In this document: piece by piece, positions 1 to 7,832 of the stretch
Position numbering within the stretch: the stretch's first letter is position 1
How the letters are laid out: each line of letters opens with the position of its first letter
NCBI GenBank assembly: GCA_023387775.1
Contig: JAEWHN010000022.1
Span: 1-16,569 of the forward strand
Length of the DNA stretch: 16,569 bases
Direction: 5' to 3'
DNA from: Pseudomonadota bacterium
Lineage (GTDB): Bacteria > Pseudomonadota > Alphaproteobacteria > Rhizobiales > Rhizobiaceae
Program-made: the position numbers and the translations under genes
Notes under the pieces: generated by a model
Told to the model about the DNA's origin: nothing
What the model saw: only the letters and a program-made list of their open reading frames with translations
Databases searched by the model: none

Positions 1-99
1 ATTTATTGATACGTGTCCATTGGAATGATTTCCAAGGCATTATCGCGATCGATTGCCGACTAATAGTTTCAACTTGTAATGCTTTTATCGAGGATTTGC

Positions 100-1584
100 G
101 TGGAAATGTTGATGTCTTCTGGCGGGAAGCAGTCGACGACAAGTATAAGGCTGATTGCCGCTTCAGATATTGACCGGGCCAATATTGAAAAGGCCGGAAT
201 TGAACATCTGGTCGTCTTTTTGGGTGGCGGCGCACGTTCGCAACCGGCCCTGAAGAACAGCTTTCCTCTCATTGGCGTCGCCTTTTCGGAGGAAGCTGAA
301 GCTGACCTGAGGGATGCTCTCGTCTCGCTCCGGCGACTTGCTACGGTGCCGGAAGTCCCTGTCCAGCGGCTCGATGCGCGAAACGGCGCCGAGATGTGCG
401 CGCTCATTCGTACGCTGGCCGAGGGCGGCCTGGGGCGGCTGTCCCGGTTCGCCGCCTCGATGACCTCGGAACTCGCCATGCTCCGCCGGGAGCGCGAAGT
501 CCTGTTCGAAAACTACCGCGCGCTCGAAGACGCGTTTCAGACGCACAACTGGGAGCCGGTGGCGGAAGTGTTCGGGCACGATCCCCATGTCGACCCAAAG
601 GACGAGGGTATCGGCCAATTGCTGTCGAGCGCCTATGTCGAGCAGCTTCTGCCGGTCTCCAGCCGGGGCGTGGCCGGCGTCGCCCTCCATCTCAATTCGG
701 TGCCGAAGGACGGCGCCGAGCTCGTCGTCACGCTGAGCTATGTCGAGAGTCGCGAGGGCGTTGCCGAGTGGAGCGTCCCCGTTTCAAAGCTCGTCGCGGA
801 CTGGAATTTCTTCTCGCTGCCGCGGGCTTGCGGATGTGGGGCGAAGACACTGCGGCTGCGGGTGTCGACCACCGGTCCCGAGACGGTGGGGCTGTCGCTC
901 GGCTTCCCGATTGCCAGCGAGCGCTACACGGCTCGGTCGGAAGTCTCGCATCCCGACCTCGATCTCAGGCCGCTGGCATTCCGCGTGTTTACGGGACTGC
1001 CTGGCGTCAGGCCAACCCGAATGCCCAACATGATCGCGCCCACCGACCTGCTGGACGGCCAGTTCATCGAAGACTACCGCCTGGCGCCGGACCTGCTGAG
1101 CCGAATCGTCGATGTTTCGGTCTCGCCGGTCGTGCCCGAGTTCCAGACCGTCCGCTTCCTCGAGCACGAGCACGCGGTGGTGTGTCATCCGCTGCAGAGC
1201 GGAATTTCCGCCGGCGCCGTCAGCCGCGCAGTCGAGCCCGGAACCATTTCGTTCTCGGCGAGCGCCGTGATCGACCATCCGGAAGGGGCTCCGGCGGCTG
1301 TCAGTTTCCTGCTCGCCCCGGCCAATTCCAACGCACGGTCCGAGGTGGCGGAGTTGGTGCGCACGGGCTCGGCAAAACCGTCGGCCTTCTTCAGCGGCTG
1401 GCGTGAGGTCGGCCCCGATCGGGCGGTCAACGTCAATATCCAGATGGACGAGCCGGTGCGCGCGCCCATGGATCTCATGATCCTGAGCCGTGCCGTCACC
1501 GATTCAGTCGATTTCTCCTGGCTCAAGGTGTCGGGCTTCCGGCTGGTCAAGCAGTCGGGGGAGGCGGTCAATGTCCGCCAGTAA
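100..1584 (+). CDS. Unrecognised protein, first gene of the surface-glycan locus
   Basis: I do not recognise the family. The protein is about 494 residues, soluble, with no signal peptide or membrane segment. The N-terminal third is alpha/beta-like (short hydrophobic strands such as HLVVFLGGG) and ends in a charged helical stretch at roughly residues 120-150 that could form a coiled coil. The rest is strand-rich, with two stretches of similar flavour: one around DWNFFSLPRACGC and one near the C-terminus around VDFSWLKVSGFRLV. This suggests one or two beta-sandwich (lectin- or carbohydrate-binding-like) domains, which is inference. The start is uncertain: GTG at 100 has GAGGA five bases upstream, while ATG at 79, 106 and 112 are in-frame alternatives. 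The 3' end overlaps the next glycosyltransferase gene by 14 bases, so the two are probably translationally coupled, and a role in glycan assembly is likely. The AT-richer 5' flank (1-78) may hold the operon promoter, but I could not fix boxes. Confidence 0.8.
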   Translation: MEMLMSSGGKQSTTSIRLIAASDIDRANIEKAGIEHLVVFLGGGARSQPALKNSFPLIGVAFSEEAEADLRDALVSLRRLATVPEVPVQRLDARNGAEMCALIRTLAEGGLGRLSRFAASMTSELAMLRREREVLFENYRALEDAFQTHNWEPVAEVFGHDPHVDPKDEGIGQLLSSAYVEQLLPVSSRGVAGVALHLNSVPKDGAELVVTLSYVESREGVAEWSVPVSKLVADWNFFSLPRACGCGAKTLRLRVSTTGPETVGLSLGFPIASERYTARSEVSHPDLDLRPLAFRVFTGLPGVRPTRMPNMIAPTDLLDGQFIEDYRLAPDLLSRIVDVSVSPVVPEFQTVRFLEHEHAVVCHPLQSGISAGAVSRAVEPGTISFSASAVIDHPEGAPAAVSFLLAPANSNARSEVAELVRTGSAKPSAFFSGWREVGPDRAVNVNIQMDEPVRAPMDLMILSRAVTDSVDFSWLKVSGFRLVKQSGEAVNVRQ

Positions 1585-4243
1585 GCGCGATCTGATTGCG
1601 GTGGCGATGCCGCTTTACGGCCATGCAGCGCTGGCCCTGGAGGCGCTGGAATCCGTCCTGGCTTCGAGGGCTTCCGACTGCAGGATCGCCATTGTCGTGT
1701 CCGTCGACGGCGACCCGCGGCACGAGGCTTTCGACCTGCTGCTGCTTTACGCCGCCAGCCATCCTGACCTCCATGTGGTGTTCGGCCCGAATGCCGGGCC
1801 GGGCGGGGCGCGCAATCGCGCGATCGACTACGTGCTCGAAAACCTGCCGGAGGCCAAGGCGGTCTATCTGCTCGATGCCGACAACAGGGTCCTGCCGGGC
1901 ACCATCGAAACCCTATACCAGCAGCTTGTCTCGAGCGGCTGCGGCTGGGCCTACACCAATATCGACACCTTCTCGGTGAACTGGCGCGCGCACTACGGCA
2001 ACCGCTATTCGCGGCTTGTCCACTGCATCACCGACAACATCTGCGACACCGGCTCGATGATCTCCATCGACGTCTTCCGGGCCGGCGTGCGCTTCAACGA
2101 CGACCGGCAGAACGGGTTCGAGGACTGGGAGTTCTGGCTTTCCTGCATCGAGCACGGCTTCGTCGGCGTCCCATCGCACGACACCACCTTCGAATATCGG
2201 CTGCGGGCGGAAAGCCGCTTCAAGGAAGCCAATCGCGAACGTGCCACTTCGGTCAGCTTCCTCAGGAAGCGCCACAAGGCGTTGTTCCAGCGTCCGATGC
2301 TTGTCGAGTTCGAGCACGAGGAGGGCCCGCGCTATCTCTTCGCCCGGACCGAAGATTCCGCCATTTCGTTCTTCACCGACCCCACCAAGCCGCCGAAGAT
2401 GCTTCGCCTCGACGACATCATCCCGGATTTCTGGGCGAGCATCGGCGAGCCGGACAATGTCCACTTCCCGCCTTTCCTGATCGCAGGCAGCGGCGTGACG
2501 CTCGACCTCTTGCGGCGGTCGCGCATGCTGCCCAACGTGCTTTGCCACCTGGAGCGCCTGAGCGAGAAGGCGAACATCGTCTTCGTCCAGCTCGGCAACG
2601 ACGCGACGCAGCGCAAGATCGAACCGGTGTTCCTGGAGTCGGGGGCATCGCAGGCCGCGTCGGCAGACCTCATCTTCATTCCGACGTCGCTTGTTCGCGA
2701 GGTGATCCAGAATAATGCGCTGGACTGGTTCGCCTCGATCGGCAACGAGCAGATTTGGCCCACTTCGGCTATCCTGAAGGTGCGTTTCCCATTCCCGAGG
2801 ACCCTGCCGCGGCGGTCGCGGATCACGCCCCAGCAGGTGATGCTAAACTGCGTCAACGCCATTGCCACGAGCCCGCTGCGCCGGACTTCGGGCGGGCGCT
2901 GGACGTGGCGACCGGCGCGTCTCGTGCCCTTCGCGGACCTGTACAAGTCGCTGCGGACGGAGATTGGCGGCTCGCCCGTCCTGCCGCTTGGCCACAGCGA
3001 CGGCAAGCGCACGGCGGCCCTGCTCGTGCCCAATGCTTCGTTCGGCGGCGCCGAGAAGGTGGTCTATGCGGCCGCGCGCGAGCTGAAGAGGGCCGGGTTC
3101 GAGACGCACCTCTTCGTGCTCGGCACGCAGCGTATGGACGTCATCGACGAATTCGACGCGAGCTTCGATTACATCCATTTCTGGAGCGAGGGCATTCCGG
3201 CCTGGGGAGGCTCGGGCCAGTTCCTCGGCCAGGACTTCATCGCCGAGCACCACGAGGCCGACTGGGGCGCTCTGAAGGGGCAGCTCTCGGGCTTCGACCT
3301 GATCATCAACAACCACGTGATGTCGGTCCATCCGCTGATTGCACGGCTGCGCTCGGAGGGCGCGCGCACGGCCTGCTATCTCCACGTCGTCGACAACACC
3401 TCGTTCAAACGGCCGGCCGGCCAACCCTTCGCGGCAATCGCCCATGAGCATTGCTACGACGCGTTCCTGACTTGCTCCGAGCAGCTCAAGATCTACCTGC
3501 GAAGCTTCGGTGTCCCCCTCGAAAAGGTCTTCGCCGTGCCCAATGGCGCGAGTTTTACGGTGCCGCCCAAGGCGCTTGCCGAAGTGCTGTCCGCACGGAG
3601 GATGGAGCGGAAGGACGACCGGTTGCGGCTCCTCTACATGGGACGGTTCGACCAGCAGAAGGGCATCGACCGCCTGGCCGCGACAATAGCCGAGCTGCAC
3701 GCCGCGCGCGCACCCGTCGACATACGGGCGATCGGAGGCGAAATTCTCGCCGATTCCGCCGTTTCCTGGACTGAGCAGCTGAAGGACCTCGGCGTCGATG
3801 TGCATCCCCCGGTCTTTGCCAGCAAGGAACTGATCAAGGCGCTGGGCTGGGCGGACGTGCTGGTCATGCCCTCGCGCTGGGAAGGCGCTCCATTGATGAT
3901 CGCAGAAGCGCAGCAGCTCGGCTGCGTTCCCATCGCCACCGGCGTTGGGGCCGTGGGCGAACTCATCACCCATGGCGAAGACGGCATCCTCATCGATGCT
4001 GAGGTCGACTCCCAGGTGGTGCGGCAGATGGCCGGTGTCATCGAAGAGGTCGCCCGCGATCGGCGCAAGCTCGCTCCGCTCATGGAAGGCTGCTTCAACT
4101 CGGCGGCGCACCGATCATGGACAAGCTCGTTTTCGGAATTCCTCGGCTGGTGCGATGGCGCGGTGAACAATTCATCGCTGTCGCGTGCCGCGGTCATGCG
4201 CCGGCGCGAGGCGTCCGACGCAGAGGTCGCGGCGGCAGGCTGA
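1571..4243 (+). CDS. Two-domain glycosyltransferase (GT2 N-terminus, GT4 C-terminus)
   Basis: This 890-residue protein carries two transferase modules and should add two sugars in succession to a lipid-linked glycan at the cytoplasmic membrane face. Residues about 7-220 are a GT-A fold of family GT2: VAMPLYGHA at the start, NAGPGGARNRA near 74-84, the metal-binding DAD at 102-104, and the acceptor-side GFEDWEFWL near 182-190. Residues about 480-850 are a GT-B fold of family GT4: ALLVPNASFGGAEKVV opens it, GRFDQQKG lies near 690, and the E-x7-E motif EGAPLMIAE spans 771-779. The roughly 240-residue linker between them is unassigned. ATG at 1571 is chosen because a strong GGGGGAGG ribosome site ends seven bases before it and because a natural GT2 N-terminus follows. 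A longer in-frame start at 1490 would lie deep inside the previous gene. Donor and acceptor sugars cannot be read from sequence. Confidence 0.9.
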   Translation: MSASKRDLIAVAMPLYGHAALALEALESVLASRASDCRIAIVVSVDGDPRHEAFDLLLLYAASHPDLHVVFGPNAGPGGARNRAIDYVLENLPEAKAVYLLDADNRVLPGTIETLYQQLVSSGCGWAYTNIDTFSVNWRAHYGNRYSRLVHCITDNICDTGSMISIDVFRAGVRFNDDRQNGFEDWEFWLSCIEHGFVGVPSHDTTFEYRLRAESRFKEANRERATSVSFLRKRHKALFQRPMLVEFEHEEGPRYLFARTEDSAISFFTDPTKPPKMLRLDDIIPDFWASIGEPDNVHFPPFLIAGSGVTLDLLRRSRMLPNVLCHLERLSEKANIVFVQLGNDATQRKIEPVFLESGASQAASADLIFIPTSLVREVIQNNALDWFASIGNEQIWPTSAILKVRFPFPRTLPRRSRITPQQVMLNCVNAIATSPLRRTSGGRWTWRPARLVPFADLYKSLRTEIGGSPVLPLGHSDGKRTAALLVPNASFGGAEKVVYAAARELKRAGFETHLFVLGTQRMDVIDEFDASFDYIHFWSEGIPAWGGSGQFLGQDFIAEHHEADWGALKGQLSGFDLIINNHVMSVHPLIARLRSEGARTACYLHVVDNTSFKRPAGQPFAAIAHEHCYDAFLTCSEQLKIYLRSFGVPLEKVFAVPNGASFTVPPKALAEVLSARRMERKDDRLRLLYMGRFDQQKGIDRLAATIAELHAARAPVDIRAIGGEILADSAVSWTEQLKDLGVDVHPPVFASKELIKALGWADVLVMPSRWEGAPLMIAEAQQLGCVPIATGVGAVGELITHGEDGILIDAEVDSQVVRQMAGVIEEVARDRRKLAPLMEGCFNSAAHRSWTSSFSEFLGWCDGAVNNSSLSRAAVMRRREASDAEVAAAG

Positions 4244-4284
4244 AGGGCTTCCACCAGTTCTAGCAAGCAGAAAGGTCTAGTTGT

Positions 4285-5463
4285 ATGCGTCCAAGGATCC
4301 TCGTGACGGGCATTCCTGGCCACTACGCGCGTCTTGCGAACGGCGCCGACGGTTTGGCCGTCTCCTATTCGGAACGGCAGAAGCAACCCGAGACGAAGGA
4401 CGAGTTCCTCCAGGAACTGCGAAACATCAGCAATACCGGCAACTATCTGATCGGCGAGGGGGCTTTGCGCGCGCTTGCGCCGCACGCCAAGCAGATCCCC
4501 TTCTGGCATCTCTACAATTGCAGCCGCAACGGGGATGGGTTCGAGCAGTTCAATTCCAACTTCGACATCTGCGTCTTCACCTGCGCAAACCTGTTGCGCA
4601 AGGGTCTCTCCGCCGATGCGGAAGCCGATGTGCTGGGCAAGCTCAAGATGCCGATCGTCATGCTCGGCATCGGCCAGCAGAACCGCAAGGATCTCGAAAA
4701 CGCGCTGCCGGAGGGCACGAAGCGGCTCCTGGGCATCCTGAAGGAGCGCGAGCACCATTTCCTGACGCGCGGTTTCGAGACCAGCGGCTTCCTCAAGGAC
4801 CAGGGCTTTTCGTCCGTGCAGCCGACCGGCTGCCCGTCGGTCTATTTCATGCCGGACAACATGCGCCGGGCGCTGAAGAAGCTACCCTCTGTGCAGGTCG
4901 GCAAGGCGCGGACCATCTTCTCCGGCTATCTCGGCGGCAACCAGGATGCGATTCTCGACGCCAATGCCCTGAACCCGGAGGGTTCGGTGCCCCAATATGT
5001 CGTCCAGGACGAGTTCCTGCACTTCGACATGCGGGTGGAGCCGAATGCCGAAGGGCGCGTCTACGACTCGGCCTCCGGAACGATGATCGGCGACGTCGCC
5101 TATCCGGGCACCGAGCGGCTGAAGAGCCCGTTCGAGGTACGCACCTTCTTCGACACGAACCAGTGGCGCGCCTGGGCCTCGTCGATGGACTTCAATTTCG
5201 GGCGGCGTTTCCACGGCTCGATCATTGCCATGCAGGCAGGGGTGCCGAGCCTCATGGTCGCGGTGGACGACCGCATGCGCGAGATGCTGGGCTTCACCGG
5301 CTTGCCGGCCGTCGACGCGACCGATCTCGACAAGGCCGAGAACCGGGCCGAGTTCGTCGCGGATCATCTGGCCGGCCTCAACGCGTCCGAACTGGTCGAC
5401 CGCTACTCCGATCGCGAGCGGAACTTCCGCACGGCACTGCGCGAGATCGGCATCGGGCAGTAG
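4285..5463 (+). CDS. Polysaccharide pyruvyl transferase family protein (copy 1)
   Basis: This 392-residue protein belongs to the polysaccharide pyruvyl transferase family (PF04230). Members transfer pyruvate from phosphoenolpyruvate to a hexose of an exopolysaccharide repeat unit, giving an acidic ketal. Visible marks are an N-terminal ILVTGIPG strand-loop, the NTGNYLIGEGA segment near residues 49-59, FDICVFTCANLL, PTGCPSVYF, and the C-terminal GRRFHGSIIAMQAG with His310, the segment that resembles a GT-B donor-binding site in this family. ATG 4285 has an AAAGG box nine bases upstream. It lies 41 bases after the glycosyltransferase and 46 bases before a clearly homologous second copy, so all three probably share a transcript. 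Some family members are glycosyl- or other transferases, so the exact chemistry is inference; the family call is firm. Confidence 0.88.
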   Translation: MRPRILVTGIPGHYARLANGADGLAVSYSERQKQPETKDEFLQELRNISNTGNYLIGEGALRALAPHAKQIPFWHLYNCSRNGDGFEQFNSNFDICVFTCANLLRKGLSADAEADVLGKLKMPIVMLGIGQQNRKDLENALPEGTKRLLGILKEREHHFLTRGFETSGFLKDQGFSSVQPTGCPSVYFMPDNMRRALKKLPSVQVGKARTIFSGYLGGNQDAILDANALNPEGSVPQYVVQDEFLHFDMRVEPNAEGRVYDSASGTMIGDVAYPGTERLKSPFEVRTFFDTNQWRAWASSMDFNFGRRFHGSIIAMQAGVPSLMVAVDDRMREMLGFTGLPAVDATDLDKAENRAEFVADHLAGLNASELVDRYSDRERNFRTALREIGIGQ

Positions 5464-5509
5464 CCGCCCGCCGGCACCCAAGGTCTCAGGCACAATTTCA
5501 AGGAACATC

Positions 5510-6682
5510 ATGCGCATCCTGCTTACGGGCATCCCATCCTATCTGCAACGAACCGTGGCGAGCGTGTCCGGGACGGAGGTTCGCCACAGGCCTTATTTCG
5601 ACGACATCCGCACCAAGGCGGAGCTGATCGAGCAGGTCAGGAAGATAGCCAATACCGGCAACTACCTGATCGGGGAGGGCGCGGCCTACAGCCTGAAGGC
5701 GCATGACGTCACTTACGTGCCGTTCTGGCACCTTGCCCGCAGCTGTGGTTCGGAGGACGTCTACGAGCGCCTGAACCAGGAGTTCGACATCTGCGTCTTC
5801 GCCTCGGCCAACCTGCTGCGGCCCGGCTATTCCGCCGACCTGGAAGCGGAAGTGTTCGACAAGCTGAAGATGCCGGTCGTGGTCATGGGCATCGGCATCC
5901 AGCGCAAGGAAGGCCTCAAGGAGAACCTGCCCGCCGGCACGCTCAAGTTCCTCGATGTCCTCAGGCGCAAGGAGAGCTTCTTTTTGACCCGCGGCTATTT
6001 CACTGCCGAGTTCCTCAGGGAACAGGGCATGAAGTTCGTCAAGCCGACCGGCTGTCCGTCGCTCTATTTCAATCCGGCGGGGATGCAGCGCTCGCTCGCG
6101 GCCCTCGCCAACCCTGACCTGGCGCAGGCCCAGAAGATCGCCTTCGGCGGCTATCTCGGCAGCGTCGCCGATACGATCGTCGATGCGCACGCGCTGCTGA
6201 AGCCGGCAAGCGTCGCAAGCTATGTCGTGCAGGACGAGGTGATCGCCTACAACCTGTCCCTGTCCGCCGACGATCATGCGCCTGTCTATGACAAGGCCAG
6301 CGGCCGCATCACCGGGGCGACCTCCTACAAGCATTCCGAAAAGTGGCAGAGGGACCATGAGTTCGTGGTCTTCTTCGACACGAACCAGTGGCGAAACTGG
6401 ATCGCATCGCGCGAACTCTGCTTCGGCCGCCGGTTCCATGGCTGCATCATCGGCATGCAGGCCGGCGTGCCGGCACTCATGATCGCCGTCGACGACCGCA
6501 TGCGGGAAATGCTGGAATTCGTCGGCTTCCCTTACATGGAGGCGGCGACGTGGAACCGCGAGGCCGACAAGAAGGCCTATCTCGCCAACTTCCTTTCCAA
6601 GATCGACACGCAAGCCGTCACCGACCGGTACTCGGCCTGCGAAGCCAACTTCCGCAGCGCACTCAGCCATGTCGGCCTCTAG
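5510..6682 (+). CDS. Polysaccharide pyruvyl transferase family protein (copy 2, tandem paralogue)
   Basis: This 390-residue protein aligns along its full length with the preceding gene product. Both begin with an ILVTGIP/ILLTGIP strand, share ANTGNYLIGEGA/SNTGNYLIGEGA, FDICVF, PTGCPS, FFDTNQWR and GRRFHG (His310 in both), and end at nearly the same length. By eye about half the residues are identical, and the surface and N-terminal loop differ most (residues about 10-40). The start ATG 5510 has AAGGA five bases upstream; the in-frame ATG at 5225 lies inside the previous gene and is rejected. The gene probably arose by tandem duplication, and the two enzymes may act on different sugars or positions of one repeat unit, or form a heteromer. 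That division of labour is inference. The 3' end overlaps the next gene by 14 bases. Confidence 0.88.
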   Translation: MRILLTGIPSYLQRTVASVSGTEVRHRPYFDDIRTKAELIEQVRKIANTGNYLIGEGAAYSLKAHDVTYVPFWHLARSCGSEDVYERLNQEFDICVFASANLLRPGYSADLEAEVFDKLKMPVVVMGIGIQRKEGLKENLPAGTLKFLDVLRRKESFFLTRGYFTAEFLREQGMKFVKPTGCPSLYFNPAGMQRSLAALANPDLAQAQKIAFGGYLGSVADTIVDAHALLKPASVASYVVQDEVIAYNLSLSADDHAPVYDKASGRITGATSYKHSEKWQRDHEFVVFFDTNQWRNWIASRELCFGRRFHGCIIGMQAGVPALMIAVDDRMREMLEFVGFPYMEAATWNREADKKAYLANFLSKIDTQAVTDRYSACEANFRSALSHVGL

Positions 6683-7805
6683 CTTCAGGGTCAGGAGGAC
6701 AAGGCCAGGCAGGCTTCTGCCTGGCATGTTGCTGGCGCTCTTGGGCTTCGCCCAGGCGCCGCTCGCTCATGCCGCTGAGATCACGGCCGCCCGCATCGGG
6801 ATCAACCGCCTGAACCTCGCCTGGCTGCCGCGAAGCGACCAGGACAGGGTGCTCGGGGAGATGGCGGCGAACGGCATCACACACGCCCGTCTTTCGCTGT
6901 CGCGGCCGGTCGACAAGAGCATCGAGGGCCTCGAGATCGCAAACCGCCTGGGCATCCGGATCCTTCTCGAGGTCCAGCTGACAAACAAGAGCTACTTTCC
7001 CGAGACGGCTCGTCCCCGGACCGGCTTCGGCCGCATCTGGGATGTCCACCGGCTTTCCGAACTCGATCTCGACCGGTACCGCATGGGGTTGCGCGACGCA
7101 CTCCGCCGCATCGATGCCCTGGGCATTCGGCTGGAGGCGATCGAGCCCGGAAACGAGATCAACTTCAGCGCCTACAACGGCGATCTCCTTGTCTATCGTC
7201 GGCCCGGCGAACCGACCCCGCGCAGCATCGCCGACCTGGCGGGCCGGGCGGCCTTCGAGCAAGGCCTCGACAAATATCTGGAGGCGGTGAAGATCACCCG
7301 CGAGGAAGTGCGGCGTACCGTTCATAGCAGCGACGCTGCCATCGTCTCGGCCGGCCTGTCCGACCTGAGTGCCGACTGGGCCGACGGTCGAGGAATGGAA
7401 CGCCTCGATCCGGGCGAGGTCATTGCGCTGCTGCGCAAACGGGGCATCGACAGCCTGGTCGATGCCTATGGCATCCACGTCTATCCGGGACAGAAACGCG
7501 CTGCAGCCCTCGCCGACCGGGTGAAGGGTGTCCTCGACTTCTGCCGGGCGGACAATGCGGGCCGGCCCTGCTGGGTGACGGAATGGGGGATAGCGAATAC
7601 GGCACGCGACTGCCCCGTCGACGACCGGAACCGGGAAGAAGCAGTGCGCACCGTGCGCGCCGTCTTCCAGCAACTGATGGATGAAGGGCGGCTGACGGCA
7701 GCCTTCTACTACGATTGGGACACCGAGCAGTCATACAGCCTGTGGCGTTGCGGCCGGTTGAGCCCTGCCGGGGCGCTTGCCGTCTCACCGACCAGAACCG
7801 AGTAG
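6669..7805 (+). CDS. Secreted glycoside hydrolase, clan-A TIM-barrel type (GH39/GH5-like)
   Basis: This 378-residue protein has a Sec signal peptide: a basic RVRRTRPGR start, a hydrophobic core at about 16-32, and an AHAAE cleavage site after residue 35 or 36. The mature part reads as a (beta/alpha)8 barrel. The likely acid/base is Glu163 in EPGNEIN (the strand-4 Asn-Glu pair typical of clan GH-A), and the likely nucleophile is Glu305 in WVTEWG on strand 7. Such enzymes cleave beta-linked polysaccharides. PslG of Pseudomonas, a GH39-type enzyme encoded in an exopolysaccharide operon, is a functional parallel, not a proven relative. Placed after the pyruvyl transferases, it probably trims or releases the locus's own polymer in the periplasm or outside. 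The ATG overlaps the previous stop by 14 bases and has no good ribosome site, which points to translational coupling. The exact GH family is uncertain. Confidence 0.8.
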   Translation: MSASSFRVRRTRPGRLLPGMLLALLGFAQAPLAHAAEITAARIGINRLNLAWLPRSDQDRVLGEMAANGITHARLSLSRPVDKSIEGLEIANRLGIRILLEVQLTNKSYFPETARPRTGFGRIWDVHRLSELDLDRYRMGLRDALRRIDALGIRLEAIEPGNEINFSAYNGDLLVYRRPGEPTPRSIADLAGRAAFEQGLDKYLEAVKITREEVRRTVHSSDAAIVSAGLSDLSADWADGRGMERLDPGEVIALLRKRGIDSLVDAYGIHVYPGQKRAAALADRVKGVLDFCRADNAGRPCWVTEWGIANTARDCPVDDRNREEAVRTVRAVFQQLMDEGRLTAAFYYDWDTEQSYSLWRCGRLSPAGALAVSPTRTE

Positions 7806-7832
7806 GCGCGGACCAATGTTCGGGAGTTGGAC

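Noticed and set aside
1..78. Possible promoter and the palindrome ATCGCGAT near the left edge
   Set aside because: The segment is AT-richer than its surroundings, but I could not find a convincing -35/-10 pair, and an eight-base palindrome is not significant alone.
2843..4111. Long open frame on the minus strand (over 400 codons)
   Set aside because: It lies opposite the GT4 half of the glycosyltransferase, whose family motifs are unmistakable. The antisense protein is rich in Ala/Arg/His/Glu with no motif, as expected from a high-GC shadow.
5498..6727. Long open frame on the minus strand (over 400 codons)
   Set aside because: It is fully antisense to pyruvyl transferase copy 2. The composition is that of a codon-position shadow and there is no plausible start signal.
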